7,154 nt of DNA. Source: an uncultured Alistipes sp. Lineage in GTDB: Bacteria > Bacteroidota > Bacteroidia > Bacteroidales > Rikenellaceae. The stretch is from assembly GCA_937880705.1 (NCBI GenBank), contig CALGRZ010000045.1:1-7154 (forward strand), written 5' to 3'. The notes below the pieces were generated by a model, which saw only the letters and a program-made list of their open reading frames with translations, was not told where the DNA came from and made no database searches. The translations under genes were made by a program, and so were the position numbers. This document shows, piece after piece, positions 1-6,509 of the stretch (position 1 is its first letter; each line of letters opens with the position of its first letter).

Positions 1-1
1 G

Positions 2-760
2 GAGGATATCCTCAACGATATCATCCCCGACAACCCCAACAAGCCCTACGATATGGCCGAGGTTATCAAGGCTATCGTCGACAATGGCGAGTATCTGGAG
101 TCTGCTGCCGGCTATGCCAAGAACATCATCACCTGCTTTGCTCGTTTCAACGGCCAGAGCGTAGGTATCATCGCCAACCAGCCCAAGTTCATGGCAGGTG
201 TGCTCGATATCAACGCCAGCCGCAAGGCAGCTCGCTTTGTTCGTTTCTGCGATGCGTTCAACATTCCTTTGGTTACTCTGGTTGACGTTCCCGGCTTCTT
301 GCCCGGTACAGCTCAGGAGTATGGTGGCGTAATTACCCACGGTGCAAAGCTGCTCTTCGCTTACTGCGAGGCTACTGTGCCCAAGGTGACCGTTACTCTG
401 CGTAAGGCTTACGGTGGTGCCTACATCGTGATGTCATCGAAGCATATCCGTGGCGACGTTAACTACGCTTGGCCTACCGCCGAGATCGCAGTTATGGGTG
501 CCAGCGGTGCTGTTGAGGTGCTGCACGCCAAGGCTCTCGCTGCCTTCGAGAACAAGGAGGATAAGGCCAAGTTCGTTGCCGAGAAGGAGCAGGAGTACCG
601 CGACAAGTTCTCTAACCCCTACAACGCAGCCCGCTACGGCTATATCGACGATGTTATCGAGCCTCGTAACACTCGTTTCCGCGTAATTCGTGCTTTGGAG
701 TCTCTGCGCAACAAGCGTCTGGAGAACCCCGCAAAGCGTCATAACAACATTCCTTTGTAG
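2..760 (+). CDS. mmdA: Methylmalonyl-CoA decarboxylase alpha subunit (acyl-CoA carboxyltransferase), 3' part
   Basis: The window opens inside this gene; the reading frame is open from base 2 and the ATG at 53 is internal, so the visible 252 residues are roughly the C-terminal half of a protein usually about 510-520 residues long. The sequence is a carboxyltransferase of the crotonase/ClpP fold. Visible family features are the DVPGFLPG loop with the following [11 protein letters not shown] segment, [12 protein letters not shown] (an oxyanion-hole region), the [19 protein letters not shown] stretch and the terminal HNNIPL tail. The family moves a carboxyl group between an acyl-CoA and biotin; the three downstream genes (membrane subunits and biotin carrier) argue for the sodium-pumping decarboxylase alpha subunit, acting in the cytoplasm on (S)-methylmalonyl-CoA in propionate formation. 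A propionyl-CoA carboxylase beta subunit is the near alternative, but it would not explain the OadB-type neighbour. Substrate choice is inferred from context. Confidence 0.93.
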   Translation, partial: EDILNDIIPDNPNKPYDMAEVIKAIVDNGEYLESAAGYAKNIITCFARFNGQSVGIIANQPKFMAGVLDINASRKAARFVRFCDAFNIPLVTLVDVPGFLPGTAQEYGGVITHGAKLLFAYCEATVPKVTVTLRKAYGGAYIVMSSKHIRGDVNYAWPTAEIAVMGASGAVEVLHAKALAAFENKEDKAKFVAEKEQEYRDKFSNPYNAARYGYIDDVIEPRNTRFRVIRALESLRNKRLENPAKRHNNIPL

Positions 761-780
761 TCTTGTAAAGATTTGAAGTT

Positions 781-1095
781 ATGATGATACTTGCAACAAA
801 CTGGGGTATCGCTGCACTTATGGCCCTGGTGAGCATCATGCTGGTATTTACGGTACTTGTTCTGCTCATCTGTGTGCTCAAGATCTTCGGTGCTATCTTC
901 GCACAGAAGAAGAGTGCGGCTGTCGCTCCCGTAAGCGCATCGTCTGACGGTATGGCAGAGGAGGATATTGCAGCTATTGCTATGGCTGTAAACCTCTTCT
1001 TCAACCGCCACGATGAGGAGAGCGACGTACTTACCTTCCGTCAGAACCACGACGTATCTGCATGGCAGGTTAGAAACATTTCAAAGAACCTTTAG
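781..1095 (+). CDS. mmdD: OadG-type small membrane subunit of the sodium-pumping decarboxylase (delta/gamma)
   Basis: A 104-residue protein with one hydrophobic helix at about residues 8-40, followed by a polar cytoplasmic tail. The tail has an Ala/Met-rich helix (about 62-72), an HDEES motif (77-81) and a Trp (95), the layout of Bacteroidota OadG-family tails. Members of this family anchor the carboxyltransferase subunit to the membrane and bind the beta subunit. The gene starts 20 bases after mmdA and ends 27 bases before the biotin carrier gene, so it is co-transcribed. The start could be either of two adjacent ATGs (781 or 784); no strong Shine-Dalgarno site decides between them. By position it matches mmdD of the Veillonella mmd cluster; NCBI-style naming would be OadG family protein. 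Confidence 0.85.
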   Translation: MMILATNWGIAALMALVSIMLVFTVLVLLICVLKIFGAIFAQKKSAAVAPVSASSDGMAEEDIAAIAMAVNLFFNRHDEESDVLTFRQNHDVSAWQVRNISKNL

Positions 1096-1122
1096 TAAAA
1101 GTAAAAAAAGTAATTACGCGTT

Positions 1123-1551
1123 ATGCAGAAATTCAAATTCAATATTAACGGCAAGGGCTATGAGGCAGTGGTCGAGGAGATCGACCGCAATGTAGCTCGT
1201 GTTGAGCTTAATGGCAAGTCTTACACCGTAGAGGTGGAGAAGGAGGAGTCGATTGTCTCTCCCAAGATTGCACAGGTAAAGCCTTCGTCAACGGCTGCTG
1301 ACTTCGTTGATGCTCCTGCACAGCCCATCAGTGGCAATGCTGGTTCGATCAAGTCGCCGCTGCCCGGTAACGTATCGAAGATCAAGGTTCAGGAGGGTCA
1401 GGCCGTTAAGGCAGGTGAAGTTCTCCTCACTCTTGAGGCTATGAAGATGGAGAATGAGATTATGGCTCCTGCTGCCGGTACCGTTAAGAAGATCTACGTC
1501 ACCGAGGGTAAGGCTGTACAGCAGGGTGAGGCTCTCATCGACCTGGAATAG
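1123..1551 (+). CDS. mmdC: Biotin carboxyl carrier protein of methylmalonyl-CoA decarboxylase
   Basis: A 142-residue biotin carrier. Residues 1-45 form a short beta-rich N-terminal domain (FNINGKGYEAVVEEI ... ELNGKSYTVEVE). Residues 46-72 are a Ser/Ala/Pro-containing linker, short compared with the long Ala-Pro linkers of some homologues. Residues 73-142 are a biotinyl/lipoyl-attachment domain with SPLPGNV and the EAMKMENEI biotinylation motif; Lys108 is the expected biotin site, 34 residues from the C-terminus as is usual. The carrier shuttles the carboxyl group from MmdA to the membrane subunit MmdB. It lies 27 bases after mmdD and 22 bases before mmdB. The bases before the ATG are A-rich and lack a strong Shine-Dalgarno motif. 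Biotinylation would need a BirA-type ligase encoded elsewhere. Confidence 0.93.
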   Translation: MQKFKFNINGKGYEAVVEEIDRNVARVELNGKSYTVEVEKEESIVSPKIAQVKPSSTAADFVDAPAQPISGNAGSIKSPLPGNVSKIKVQEGQAVKAGEVLLTLEAMKMENEIMAPAAGTVKKIYVTEGKAVQQGEALIDLE

Positions 1552-1573
1552 TGTTTAACTCTTTAATAAAAGT

Positions 1574-3016
1574 ATGATGAAGAGTCTAAAGCTATATTTC
1601 ACTTTGCTTGTTTCAGCTCTGTTCCTGGCTTTTCCCGCCCAGGCGCAGGATGTCGAGGCAGCTACCGAGCAGCTTGTCCAGGCAACCGAGACTCTCGTGA
1701 CCGAGAGCCTTGAGGCTGCCGCTGTAGCTATCGAGACTGCCGCAGAGACTATCGAGGCTGAAGCAGAGCCCGTAGCAGCACAACCCGCCGCTACGAAGAG
1801 TACACAGGGTCGTGATAATGCCGATATCGACCAGAACTTCAGTGTCGGCACGGCACTTAAGAAGTTCGTGTCGGACACCGGTTTTAAGGGCTTCGCCGAT
1901 GATTGGCGTTTTGCCGTCATGATCCTTGTGGCGTTTGTACTTCTCTATCTGGCTATCGTCAAGAAGTTTGAGCCCCTGTTGTTGATGCCTATCGCCTTCG
2001 GTATGTTGCTCACCAACCTCCCCGGTGCAGGTATGTATCATGCCGAGTTCTTTGCCGGTGGTCATGTTCATTGGGAGAACTTCGCTCTCGGCTCGGCAGG
2101 TCTGCTGGACTACCTCTACCTCGGTGTTAAGCTGGGTATCTATCCCTGCTTGATCTTCGTGGGTGTAGGTGCTATGACCGACTTCGGCCCGCTGATTGCC
2201 AATCCCAAGAGCCTGTTGCTGGGTGCTGCCGCGCAGATTGGTATCTTCGCTACGTTCATCGGTGCTCTTGCTCTGGGCTTCAACTACTGGGAGGCAGGCT
2301 CTATCGGTATCATCGGTGGTGCCGATGGCCCCACGGCGATCTACCTTACTTCGAAGCTCGCGCCCCACTTGTTGGGCCCCATCGCTGTTGCCGCATACTC
2401 GTATATGGCACTCGTTCCTGTGATCCAGCCCCCTATTATGAAGGCGTTGACCACCGAGAAGGAGCGCAAGATCGAGATGAAGCAGCTGCGCACCGTTTCG
2501 CAGAAGGAGAAGATCATCTTCCCCATCATTATCACCGTTATTATCGCCCTGCTGTTGCCCTCGGCTGCACCTCTGATTGGCTGCTTGATGTTGGGTAACC
2601 TGATGAAGGAGTGCGGTGTTACGGAGCGTCTGTCGAAGACCGTACAGAACGAGTTGATGAACATCGTAACCATCTTCCTCGGTATCTCGGTAGGTGCTAC
2701 CGCTACTGCGGAGTCGTTCCTCAACTGGCAGACTCTGGGTATCCTTGCCCTGGGTATCATCGCCTTCTCGTTCGGTTCGGCAAGCGGTGTGCTTCTGGCC
2801 AAGTTTATGAACCTCTTCTCGAAGGAGAAGATCAATCCTCTGATTGGTTCGGCAGGTGTATCGGCAGTGCCTATGGCTGCGCGTGTGTCGCAGAGCGTAG
2901 GTCAGCAGTACAACCCCGGCAACTTCCTTCTGATGCACGCCATGGGTCCCAATGTGGCCGGCGTTATCGGTTCGGCAGTGGCTGCAGGTATTCTGCTGTC
3001 GTTCCTTCCCCTGTAA
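1574..3016 (+). CDS. mmdB: Sodium-translocating decarboxylase beta subunit with an N-terminal secreted extension
   Basis: A 480-residue integral membrane protein of the OadB/MmdB/GcdB family that decarboxylates carboxybiotin and exports Na+. The core runs from about residue 90 to the end, with many hydrophobic helices. Hallmark stretches are [10 protein letters not shown] (Asp251), [15 protein letters not shown] (Tyr277) and [17 protein letters not shown] (Asn421, Gly425, Ser430, Arg437). These fit the functional residues D203, Y229, N373, G377, S382 and R389 of Klebsiella OadB, as I recall them, with a constant offset of 48. Unusually, the protein begins with a signal-peptide-like segment (Lys at 3 and 6, hydrophobic 8-20, AQA before Gln25) and then about 50 Ala/Glu/Thr-rich residues. 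Positive residues after the first core helix (Lys130, Lys131) suggest that the extension lies outside the cytoplasm. The start may be 1574 or the adjacent ATG at 1577. Last gene of the operon, followed by a terminator. Confidence 0.94.
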   Translation: MMKSLKLYFTLLVSALFLAFPAQAQDVEAATEQLVQATETLVTESLEAAAVAIETAAETIEAEAEPVAAQPAATKSTQGRDNADIDQNFSVGTALKKFVSDTGFKGFADDWRFAVMILVAFVLLYLAIVKKFEPLLLMPIAFGMLLTNLPGAGMYHAEFFAGGHVHWENFALGSAGLLDYLYLGVKLGIYPCLIFVGVGAMTDFGPLIANPKSLLLGAAAQIGIFATFIGALALGFNYWEAGSIGIIGGADGPTAIYLTSKLAPHLLGPIAVAAYSYMALVPVIQPPIMKALTTEKERKIEMKQLRTVSQKEKIIFPIIITVIIALLLPSAAPLIGCLMLGNLMKECGVTERLSKTVQNELMNIVTIFLGISVGATATAESFLNWQTLGILALGIIAFSFGSASGVLLAKFMNLFSKEKINPLIGSAGVSAVPMAARVSQSVGQQYNPGNFLLMHAMGPNVAGVIGSAVAAGILLSFLPL

Positions 3017-3026
3017 TGTGATATGA

Positions 3027-3048
3027 TAAGGGGTCGCAAGGCCCCTTA
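3027..3048 (+). other. Short GNRA-capped hairpin after mmdB
   Basis: TAAGGGGTC and GGCCCCTTA pair as a 9-bp stem (one T-G wobble) around a GCAA tetraloop, beginning 10 bases after the mmdB stop codon. It has no following T-run, so it is not itself a classical terminator. It stands directly before the stronger terminator hairpin and may protect the 3' end of the mmd transcript or fold against the next hairpin. The structure is read by eye; its role is inferred. Confidence 0.5.
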
Positions 3049-3056
3049 CATAAAGC

Positions 3057-3098
3057 AAGACCCCGAGGTCACTTTGAGAGTGACTCGGGGTCTTTTCT
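3057..3098 (+). terminator. Rho-independent terminator of the mmd operon
   Basis: The arms at 3057-3073 and 3079-3094 pair as 16 base pairs with a single bulged G (3067 or 3068) around a 5-base TTGAG loop. A T-rich tail (TCTTTTCT, 3091-3098) starts within the right arm. It ends about 15 bases before the stop codon of the convergent response-regulator gene. On the minus strand the tail is only GCTTTATG, so it is a weaker terminator in that direction, though it may act in both. Confidence 0.85.
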
Positions 3099-3113
3099 AT
3101 ATGGCGTGTAGCT

Positions 3114-3851
3114 CTAAATGTTCTTGTCGAAGTACTCCAGAAAACGCTCCTTGTAGTTCTCACCTAGGGGGATATACTCGTCGTTGTCGAGGAAGATGCG
3201 ACCCTTGGTGTAGCTCGATATGCGCTTAAGGTTGACGATGTAGGAGCGGTGTACGCGCATGAAGCTCTCCTGGGGTAGCGAGGTCTCCATGTTCTTTAGG
3301 CGGAAGAGGGTCGTTATTGTCGAGCTGCCGTCGATGTGCAGACGCACATACTCGCCGGCACTCTCCAAGTAGACGATATCGGCTATGCGCACCAGCTGTG
3401 TCTTGTAGTCGGCCTTGACTGATATATACTCCCTGTCCGAGCTCTCGGCCTCATTGCTTGCTACGGCATTCTCGGCGGCGTGGCAACGCTCCACAAGGTC
3501 GACAAGCGAGATCACCTTCTGTGTGGCCTTGGCGAACTCATCGCGCGTGAAGGGCTTAAGCAGGTAGTCTATGGCGTTGAGCTTGAAGCCATCGAGGGCA
3601 AACTCCGAGTGAGCGGTGGTAAATATAATATAGTATGTCTCGGTGAGCGAGCGCACGAAGTCCAGACCATTGAGGTCGGGCATGTTGATATCCACGAAGA
3701 TGAGGTCTATCTTCTCGCTGTCGAGGATACGTTTGGCATCGTGTGCACTGCGGCAGGTGGCCACTAACTCCAGCTGCTCAACGCGGTCTATATAACTCTT
3801 TATCTGGCGAAGAGCCAACGGCTCGTCATCAATTGCAATACATCTTACCAT
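3114..3851 (-). CDS. LytTR-family response regulator (LytR/AlgR type)
   Basis: A 245-residue two-component response regulator. Residues 1-118 are a receiver domain with the acidic pair Asp8-Asp9 (IDDEP), the phosphoacceptor Asp54 (FVDINMP), Thr79 (FTTA) and Lys99 (LLKPF). A short variable linker (about 119-140) leads to a LytTR DNA-binding domain at about 141-240, with YISVKAD, IVYLESAGEYVRLH, FMRVHRSYIVN and a final IPLGENY segment. Such proteins bind direct-repeat sites and activate transcription when phosphorylated by a LytS-type kinase, here surely the upstream gene, whose stop codon lies three bases before this ATG. All receiver residues needed for phosphorylation are present. Its targets cannot be read from this window; position alone does not link it to the convergent mmd operon. 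Confidence 0.95.
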   Translation of the reverse strand: MVRCIAIDDEPLALRQIKSYIDRVEQLELVATCRSAHDAKRILDSEKIDLIFVDINMPDLNGLDFVRSLTETYYIIFTTAHSEFALDGFKLNAIDYLLKPFTRDEFAKATQKVISLVDLVERCHAAENAVASNEAESSDREYISVKADYKTQLVRIADIVYLESAGEYVRLHIDGSSTITTLFRLKNMETSLPQESFMRVHRSYIVNLKRISSYTKGRIFLDNDEYIPLGENYKERFLEYFDKNI

Positions 3852-3854
3852 TGT

Positions 3855-4910
3855 CTATCTCTTTGTTACGGGTATAATCATCGTCACCTGATACCTCTCT
3901 TTGCTCGAGGTGTCTATGTCGAGTGTGTAGTTCTCGCCGAAGAGCAGTTTTAGGCGTTTGGTCACGTTGTTGAAGCCTATGCCGCTGCTCTGTGTGCTCT
4001 GTGTGGGGTGGTTGCTGTTCTCGACATAGACCTTCAGACGCTCGTCGGCAATGCTGATCTCTATGTTGATGTACGACAGCTTGTTGTAGCTTATGCCGTG
4101 CTTAAAGGCATTCTCCACGAGTACGATAATGAGCAGGGGTGGAAGCATGATGCGGTGACATACGCTCTCGGCCGGAGATGAGAAGTTGATTGCAACCTCA
4201 TCGACATAGCGTATACGCATCAACTCGATGTAGTTCTTCAGGAAGTCAACCTCCTTCTTGAGCGATGTGAACTTCTCGCCCGAGTCGTAGAGAACGTGGC
4301 GCAACATGCGCGAGAGCTCCATGACGCTGGTCTTGGCCATCTCGCTGTCGAAGTCGATCATGGCGTGGATGTTGTTCAGCGTATTCATCAAGAAGTGGGG
4401 GTTGATCTGGTACTTCAGATACTCCATCTGTGTCTCGATGTTTTGTCGCTCCAGCTCGATCATGCGCTTGTCGGCCTCGAGCACGATGTAGTATAGTTTT
4501 ATCATCGAGTTGGCACCAACCATGAAGATACCCAGCAGAATGTTCCAATACCAGTCCAGGTCGGTGAACGATGCCTTGTTGCGCAGGTCGATATCCGACT
4601 GCCAGTAGCGGAAGTCGAGGATGTCGATGGTGACGAATATGGCGGTTACCATCGCTACGACCAGCAGACTATACCATATATATCGCTTGCGCAAGAGAAA
4701 CTTCGGCGCGAGGATGTTGTTGTTGACGATGAAGATCAGAAAGTAGGGTGCTATCTTGCCCCACGAGATGATAACCTTGTTGAAGTCGATATACTTCTCC
4801 GACATCAACTGTGCATTCATTATGGGAATGAGCAGTATGGCTATCCACACAAGTGAATAGACCATGTTCTCTCCAACCTTTACCGTTTTAAGTCTTTCTG
4901 CAATTTTCAT
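3855..4910 (-). CDS. LytS-type membrane sensor histidine kinase (four transmembrane helices)
   Basis: A sensor kinase of the His_kinase (PF06580) type, 351 residues from the first ATG. Four hydrophobic helices (about 18-35, 50-66, 77-98, 120-142) form the sensor, without a large periplasmic domain. A short coiled coil (143-165) leads to the phosphorylation motif LKYQINPHFLMNTLNNI with His172. The ATP-binding part shows the N box LVENAFKHG (Asn267) and the G box SSGIGFNNVTKRL (309-320). It would phosphorylate the LytTR regulator encoded three bases downstream. The signal sensed is unknown. The start is uncertain: Met1 (4910) sits almost on the promoter, while Met16 (4865) is preceded by a good GGAGAG ribosome site and would give 336 residues. 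Both versions keep all four helices. Confidence 0.93.
   Translation of the reverse strand: MKIAERLKTVKVGENMVYSLVWIAILLIPIMNAQLMSEKYIDFNKVIISWGKIAPYFLIFIVNNNILAPKFLLRKRYIWYSLLVVAMVTAIFVTIDILDFRYWQSDIDLRNKASFTDLDWYWNILLGIFMVGANSMIKLYYIVLEADKRMIELERQNIETQMEYLKYQINPHFLMNTLNNIHAMIDFDSEMAKTSVMELSRMLRHVLYDSGEKFTSLKKEVDFLKNYIELMRIRYVDEVAINFSSPAESVCHRIMLPPLLIIVLVENAFKHGISYNKLSYINIEISIADERLKVYVENSNHPTQSTQSSGIGFNNVTKRLKLLFGENYTLDIDTSSKERYQVTMIIPVTKR
4869..4874 (-). promoter_or_regulatory. Possible ribosome binding site for an alternative kinase start at 4865
   Basis: On the minus strand, GGAG is followed by AGAAC and then the in-frame ATG encoding Met16, a classical 5-base spacing. The promoter at 4916-4946 would start transcription close to 4910, leaving a leader of roughly 45 bases before this ATG. 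That makes the internal start a serious competitor of the annotated first ATG. Confidence 0.45.
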
Positions 4911-4915
4911 TGTCG

Positions 4916-4946
4916 CAAATTTAAGATTTTTAGATTAAAAGACAAA
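4916..4946 (-). promoter_or_regulatory. Bacteroidota-type promoter of the kinase-regulator operon
   Basis: Read on the minus strand, TTTG (4946-4943), 19 bases, then TAAATTTG (4923-4916), an exact match to the TAnnTTTG -7 box with an appropriate -33 TTTG. The last G is only five bases before the ATG at 4910, so the transcript would begin at or next to that codon. Confidence 0.7.
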
Positions 4947-4995
4947 ACAAAAGATATATTTATAAACGGTCGTCAATTTTTCTTAAATAAAATCG

Positions 4996-5003
4996 TACCT
5001 TTG
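4996..5003 (+). promoter_or_regulatory. Bacteroidota -7 promoter box for the HAD gene
   Basis: TACCTTTG matches TAnnTTTG exactly and lies 22 bases before the ATG at 5026, giving a leader of about 20 bases or slightly less. No TTTG stands at the ideal -33 distance; a T-run at 4977-4981 is the only weak candidate. It shares the 115-bp AT-rich gap with the divergent kinase promoter. Confidence 0.55.
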
Positions 5004-5025
5004 CCTGTGTATAAACTAATGAGCT

Positions 5026-5688
5026 ATGCTTAAAGGAGTACTTTTCGATATGGACGGTGTGCTGGTCAACAACCTTGAGGTGCACCGTGAGGCCTTTGCC
5101 GAGTTCTTCCGTCGCTATGGCGTGGAGCGCACGTTCGATGAGCTGAACCGCGTATTTGGCAAGGGCAATGATGATATTATGGGTGAGCTGATGCCGCGTG
5201 AGGTTGTGGAGCGTGTAGGTATTCGTGAGCTGGGCTACGAAAAGGAGGCTATCTATCGTGAGATATACGCACCTCGCATCACGCCACAGCCTGGTCTGAA
5301 GACCTTCTTGGCAGCGTGCGAGGAGCATGGTTTGAAGTGTGCGGTCGGCTCATCGGGATATATGGCCAATGTCGACTTTGTGCTGGATAGGTGTGACATA
5401 CGTCGCTACTTCGAGGCTACGGTGGCGGGTGATCAGGTGACGCGCTGCAAGCCCGATCCGGAGATATACCTCACGGCAGCAGCCAAACTCGGCTTGGAGC
5501 CTTGCGAGTGTATCGTCTTTGAGGATGCCGAGGCCGGCATCGAGGCGGCACAACGTGCAGGAATAAAGGTTGTTGCGCTGGCAAGTACGTTTAGTCGTGA
5601 GTTCCTTGAGGGTACCCACCCCGATATGATTATCGACGACTTCCGTGACGTCACTATAGCGGATATTCGGGCACTTGTCGAGGGTTAA
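5026..5688 (+). CDS. HAD-superfamily hydrolase, beta-phosphoglucomutase/phosphatase-like
   Basis: A 220-residue cytoplasmic HAD enzyme with a helical C1-type cap, the layout of beta-phosphoglucomutase and small sugar-phosphate phosphatases. Motif I is FDMDGVLV (nucleophile Asp8, acid/base Asp10), motif II is VGSSG (Ser109/Ser110), motif III is Lys142 in CKPDPEIYL, and motif IV is FEDAEAGI (Glu166-Asp167, Mg2+ ligands). The catalytic set is complete. The cap spans about residues 16-85. His20 lies where beta-phosphoglucomutase has its cap-linker His, but the residues after motif I read NN instead of the common DS/DT/DN. Without maltose or trehalose phosphorylase genes nearby, a general sugar-phosphate phosphatase is as likely as a mutase. 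It has its own promoter and overlaps the SDR gene at the stop codon. Confidence 0.9.
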   Translation: MLKGVLFDMDGVLVNNLEVHREAFAEFFRRYGVERTFDELNRVFGKGNDDIMGELMPREVVERVGIRELGYEKEAIYREIYAPRITPQPGLKTFLAACEEHGLKCAVGSSGYMANVDFVLDRCDIRRYFEATVAGDQVTRCKPDPEIYLTAAAKLGLEPCECIVFEDAEAGIEAAQRAGIKVVALASTFSREFLEGTHPDMIIDDFRDVTIADIRALVEG

Positions 5689-6476
5689 AGACGCTCGATA
5701 AGTCGCTTGATGGGTCCTATGCGCAACAGAGGGTAGAGTAGTCGTGCAGGGAGCAGGGCGCAGATGGCAACCACTATCTTGGTGAATAGCCCCGGTACCA
5801 GACGTCTGCGATCTCGGAACATGGCTCTCAGGCCTCGCCGTGCTATGGTCTCGGCCTTGAGCATGACACCCAGGAGGCGCAGAGGACGCCGAGCACCCTC
5901 GCCAAGCGAGTAGAAGGGGGTGTCAACAGCCCCCGGGAAGATGGCGGTGACACTCACGCCATAGGGTCGCAGCTCATACCACAGCGACGATGCAAAGCTC
6001 TTCAGATAGGCCTTCGTGGCTGCGTAGTGCGAGATTGTGGGGTAGGGCAGCCACGCTGTGGCAGACGACATTATGAGTATGCGGCCGTGACCACGCTCCT
6101 TGAGGCGTTGGCCAAAATGGCGACATAGCAATGTTGTGGTGGTGCAGTGCAGTGCCACGATGGTGGCAAGACGTTCGGGTGAGGTGTTGAGCATTGTCGA
6201 GAAGAGCAGCATGCCGGCATTGCATATAAGGATCTCTACTTGCAGACCCTCACTCTCGGTGTACTCGAAGAGCCATTGTGCAGCGTCGGGTGATGCGAGG
6301 TCTATGACAAGAGGTATGGCGCGTATGCCATAGCTCTGCTCGGCCTCCGTGGTGACGGCCTCCAGCTCTGCGGCCTGGTTGCTGACAGCGATGATGTTGT
6401 AGCCCCGCTGGGCAAGTAGCAGGGTGTAGTGACGACCGATGCCCGAAGAGGCTCCTGTGACTAATGCATAACTCAT
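5685..6476 (-). CDS. Short-chain dehydrogenase/reductase (SDR) with a hydrophobic C-terminus
   Basis: A 263-residue classical SDR. The NAD(P)-binding motif TGASSGIG (7-14) stands only six residues from the N-terminus, which fixes the start. Other landmarks are CNAG (85-88), Ser138, Tyr151 and Lys155 (S-x12-Y-x3-K) and PGAVDTPF (181-188). No Asn is present where the fourth catalytic residue normally lies; His110 or Cys111 occupies it. The last 35 residues contain a hydrophobic/basic segment (LFTKIVVAICALLPARLLYPL begins at 230), seen in SDRs that sit on membranes and often act on lipids or ketones; the substrate is unknown. Transcription is from 6481-6509, with the promoter abutting the start codon. 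The gene converges on the HAD gene, the two stop codons sharing TTAA. Confidence 0.92.
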   Translation of the reverse strand: MSYALVTGASSGIGRHYTLLLAQRGYNIIAVSNQAAELEAVTTEAEQSYGIRAIPLVIDLASPDAAQWLFEYTESEGLQVEILICNAGMLLFSTMLNTSPERLATIVALHCTTTTLLCRHFGQRLKERGHGRILIMSSATAWLPYPTISHYAATKAYLKSFASSLWYELRPYGVSVTAIFPGAVDTPFYSLGEGARRPLRLLGVMLKAETIARRGLRAMFRDRRRLVPGLFTKIVVAICALLPARLLYPLLRIGPIKRLIERL

Positions 6477-6480
6477 AGTG

Positions 6481-6509
6481 CAAAGTTAAACATTATGGCC
6501 TAAATGCAA
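6481..6509 (-). promoter_or_regulatory. Bacteroidota-type promoter of the SDR gene
   Basis: On the minus strand, TTG (6509-6507), 18 bases, then TAACTTTG (6488-6481), an exact TAnnTTTG match. Only four bases separate it from the SDR start codon, so the mRNA is expected to be leaderless or nearly so. The -33 part lies seven bases upstream of the divergent ybaK start. Confidence 0.65.

Noticed and set aside
434..742. A 102-codon minus-strand open frame inside mmdA
   Set aside because: The same codon-bias artefact opposite a strongly conserved coding sequence; no promoter or family features.
1613..3163. A 516-codon open frame on the minus strand across mmdB
   Set aside because: It is codon-aligned with mmdB, so it stays open simply because mmdB avoids TTA, CTA and TCA. 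Its translation is rich in Arg, His and Gln without any recognisable domain, and it would run through the terminator into the response-regulator gene.
3023..3229. A 68-codon plus-strand open frame after mmdB
   Set aside because: It begins inside the 3' hairpins, crosses the terminator and runs opposite the conserved LytTR domain coding sequence; the translation is Cys/Arg-rich and nondescript.
4911..5025. Possible LytTR direct repeats or a riboswitch in the divergent gap
   Set aside because: I compared GTCG- and CGGT-like words in the gap and found no pair with the roughly 21-base periodicity expected of LytTR sites; the gap is well explained by two promoters and is too short for a riboswitch.
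4960..5328. A minus-strand open frame overlapping the HAD gene start
   Set aside because: It lies opposite the conserved HAD motif I region and its end falls in the promoter gap; the HAD frame explains the sequence fully.
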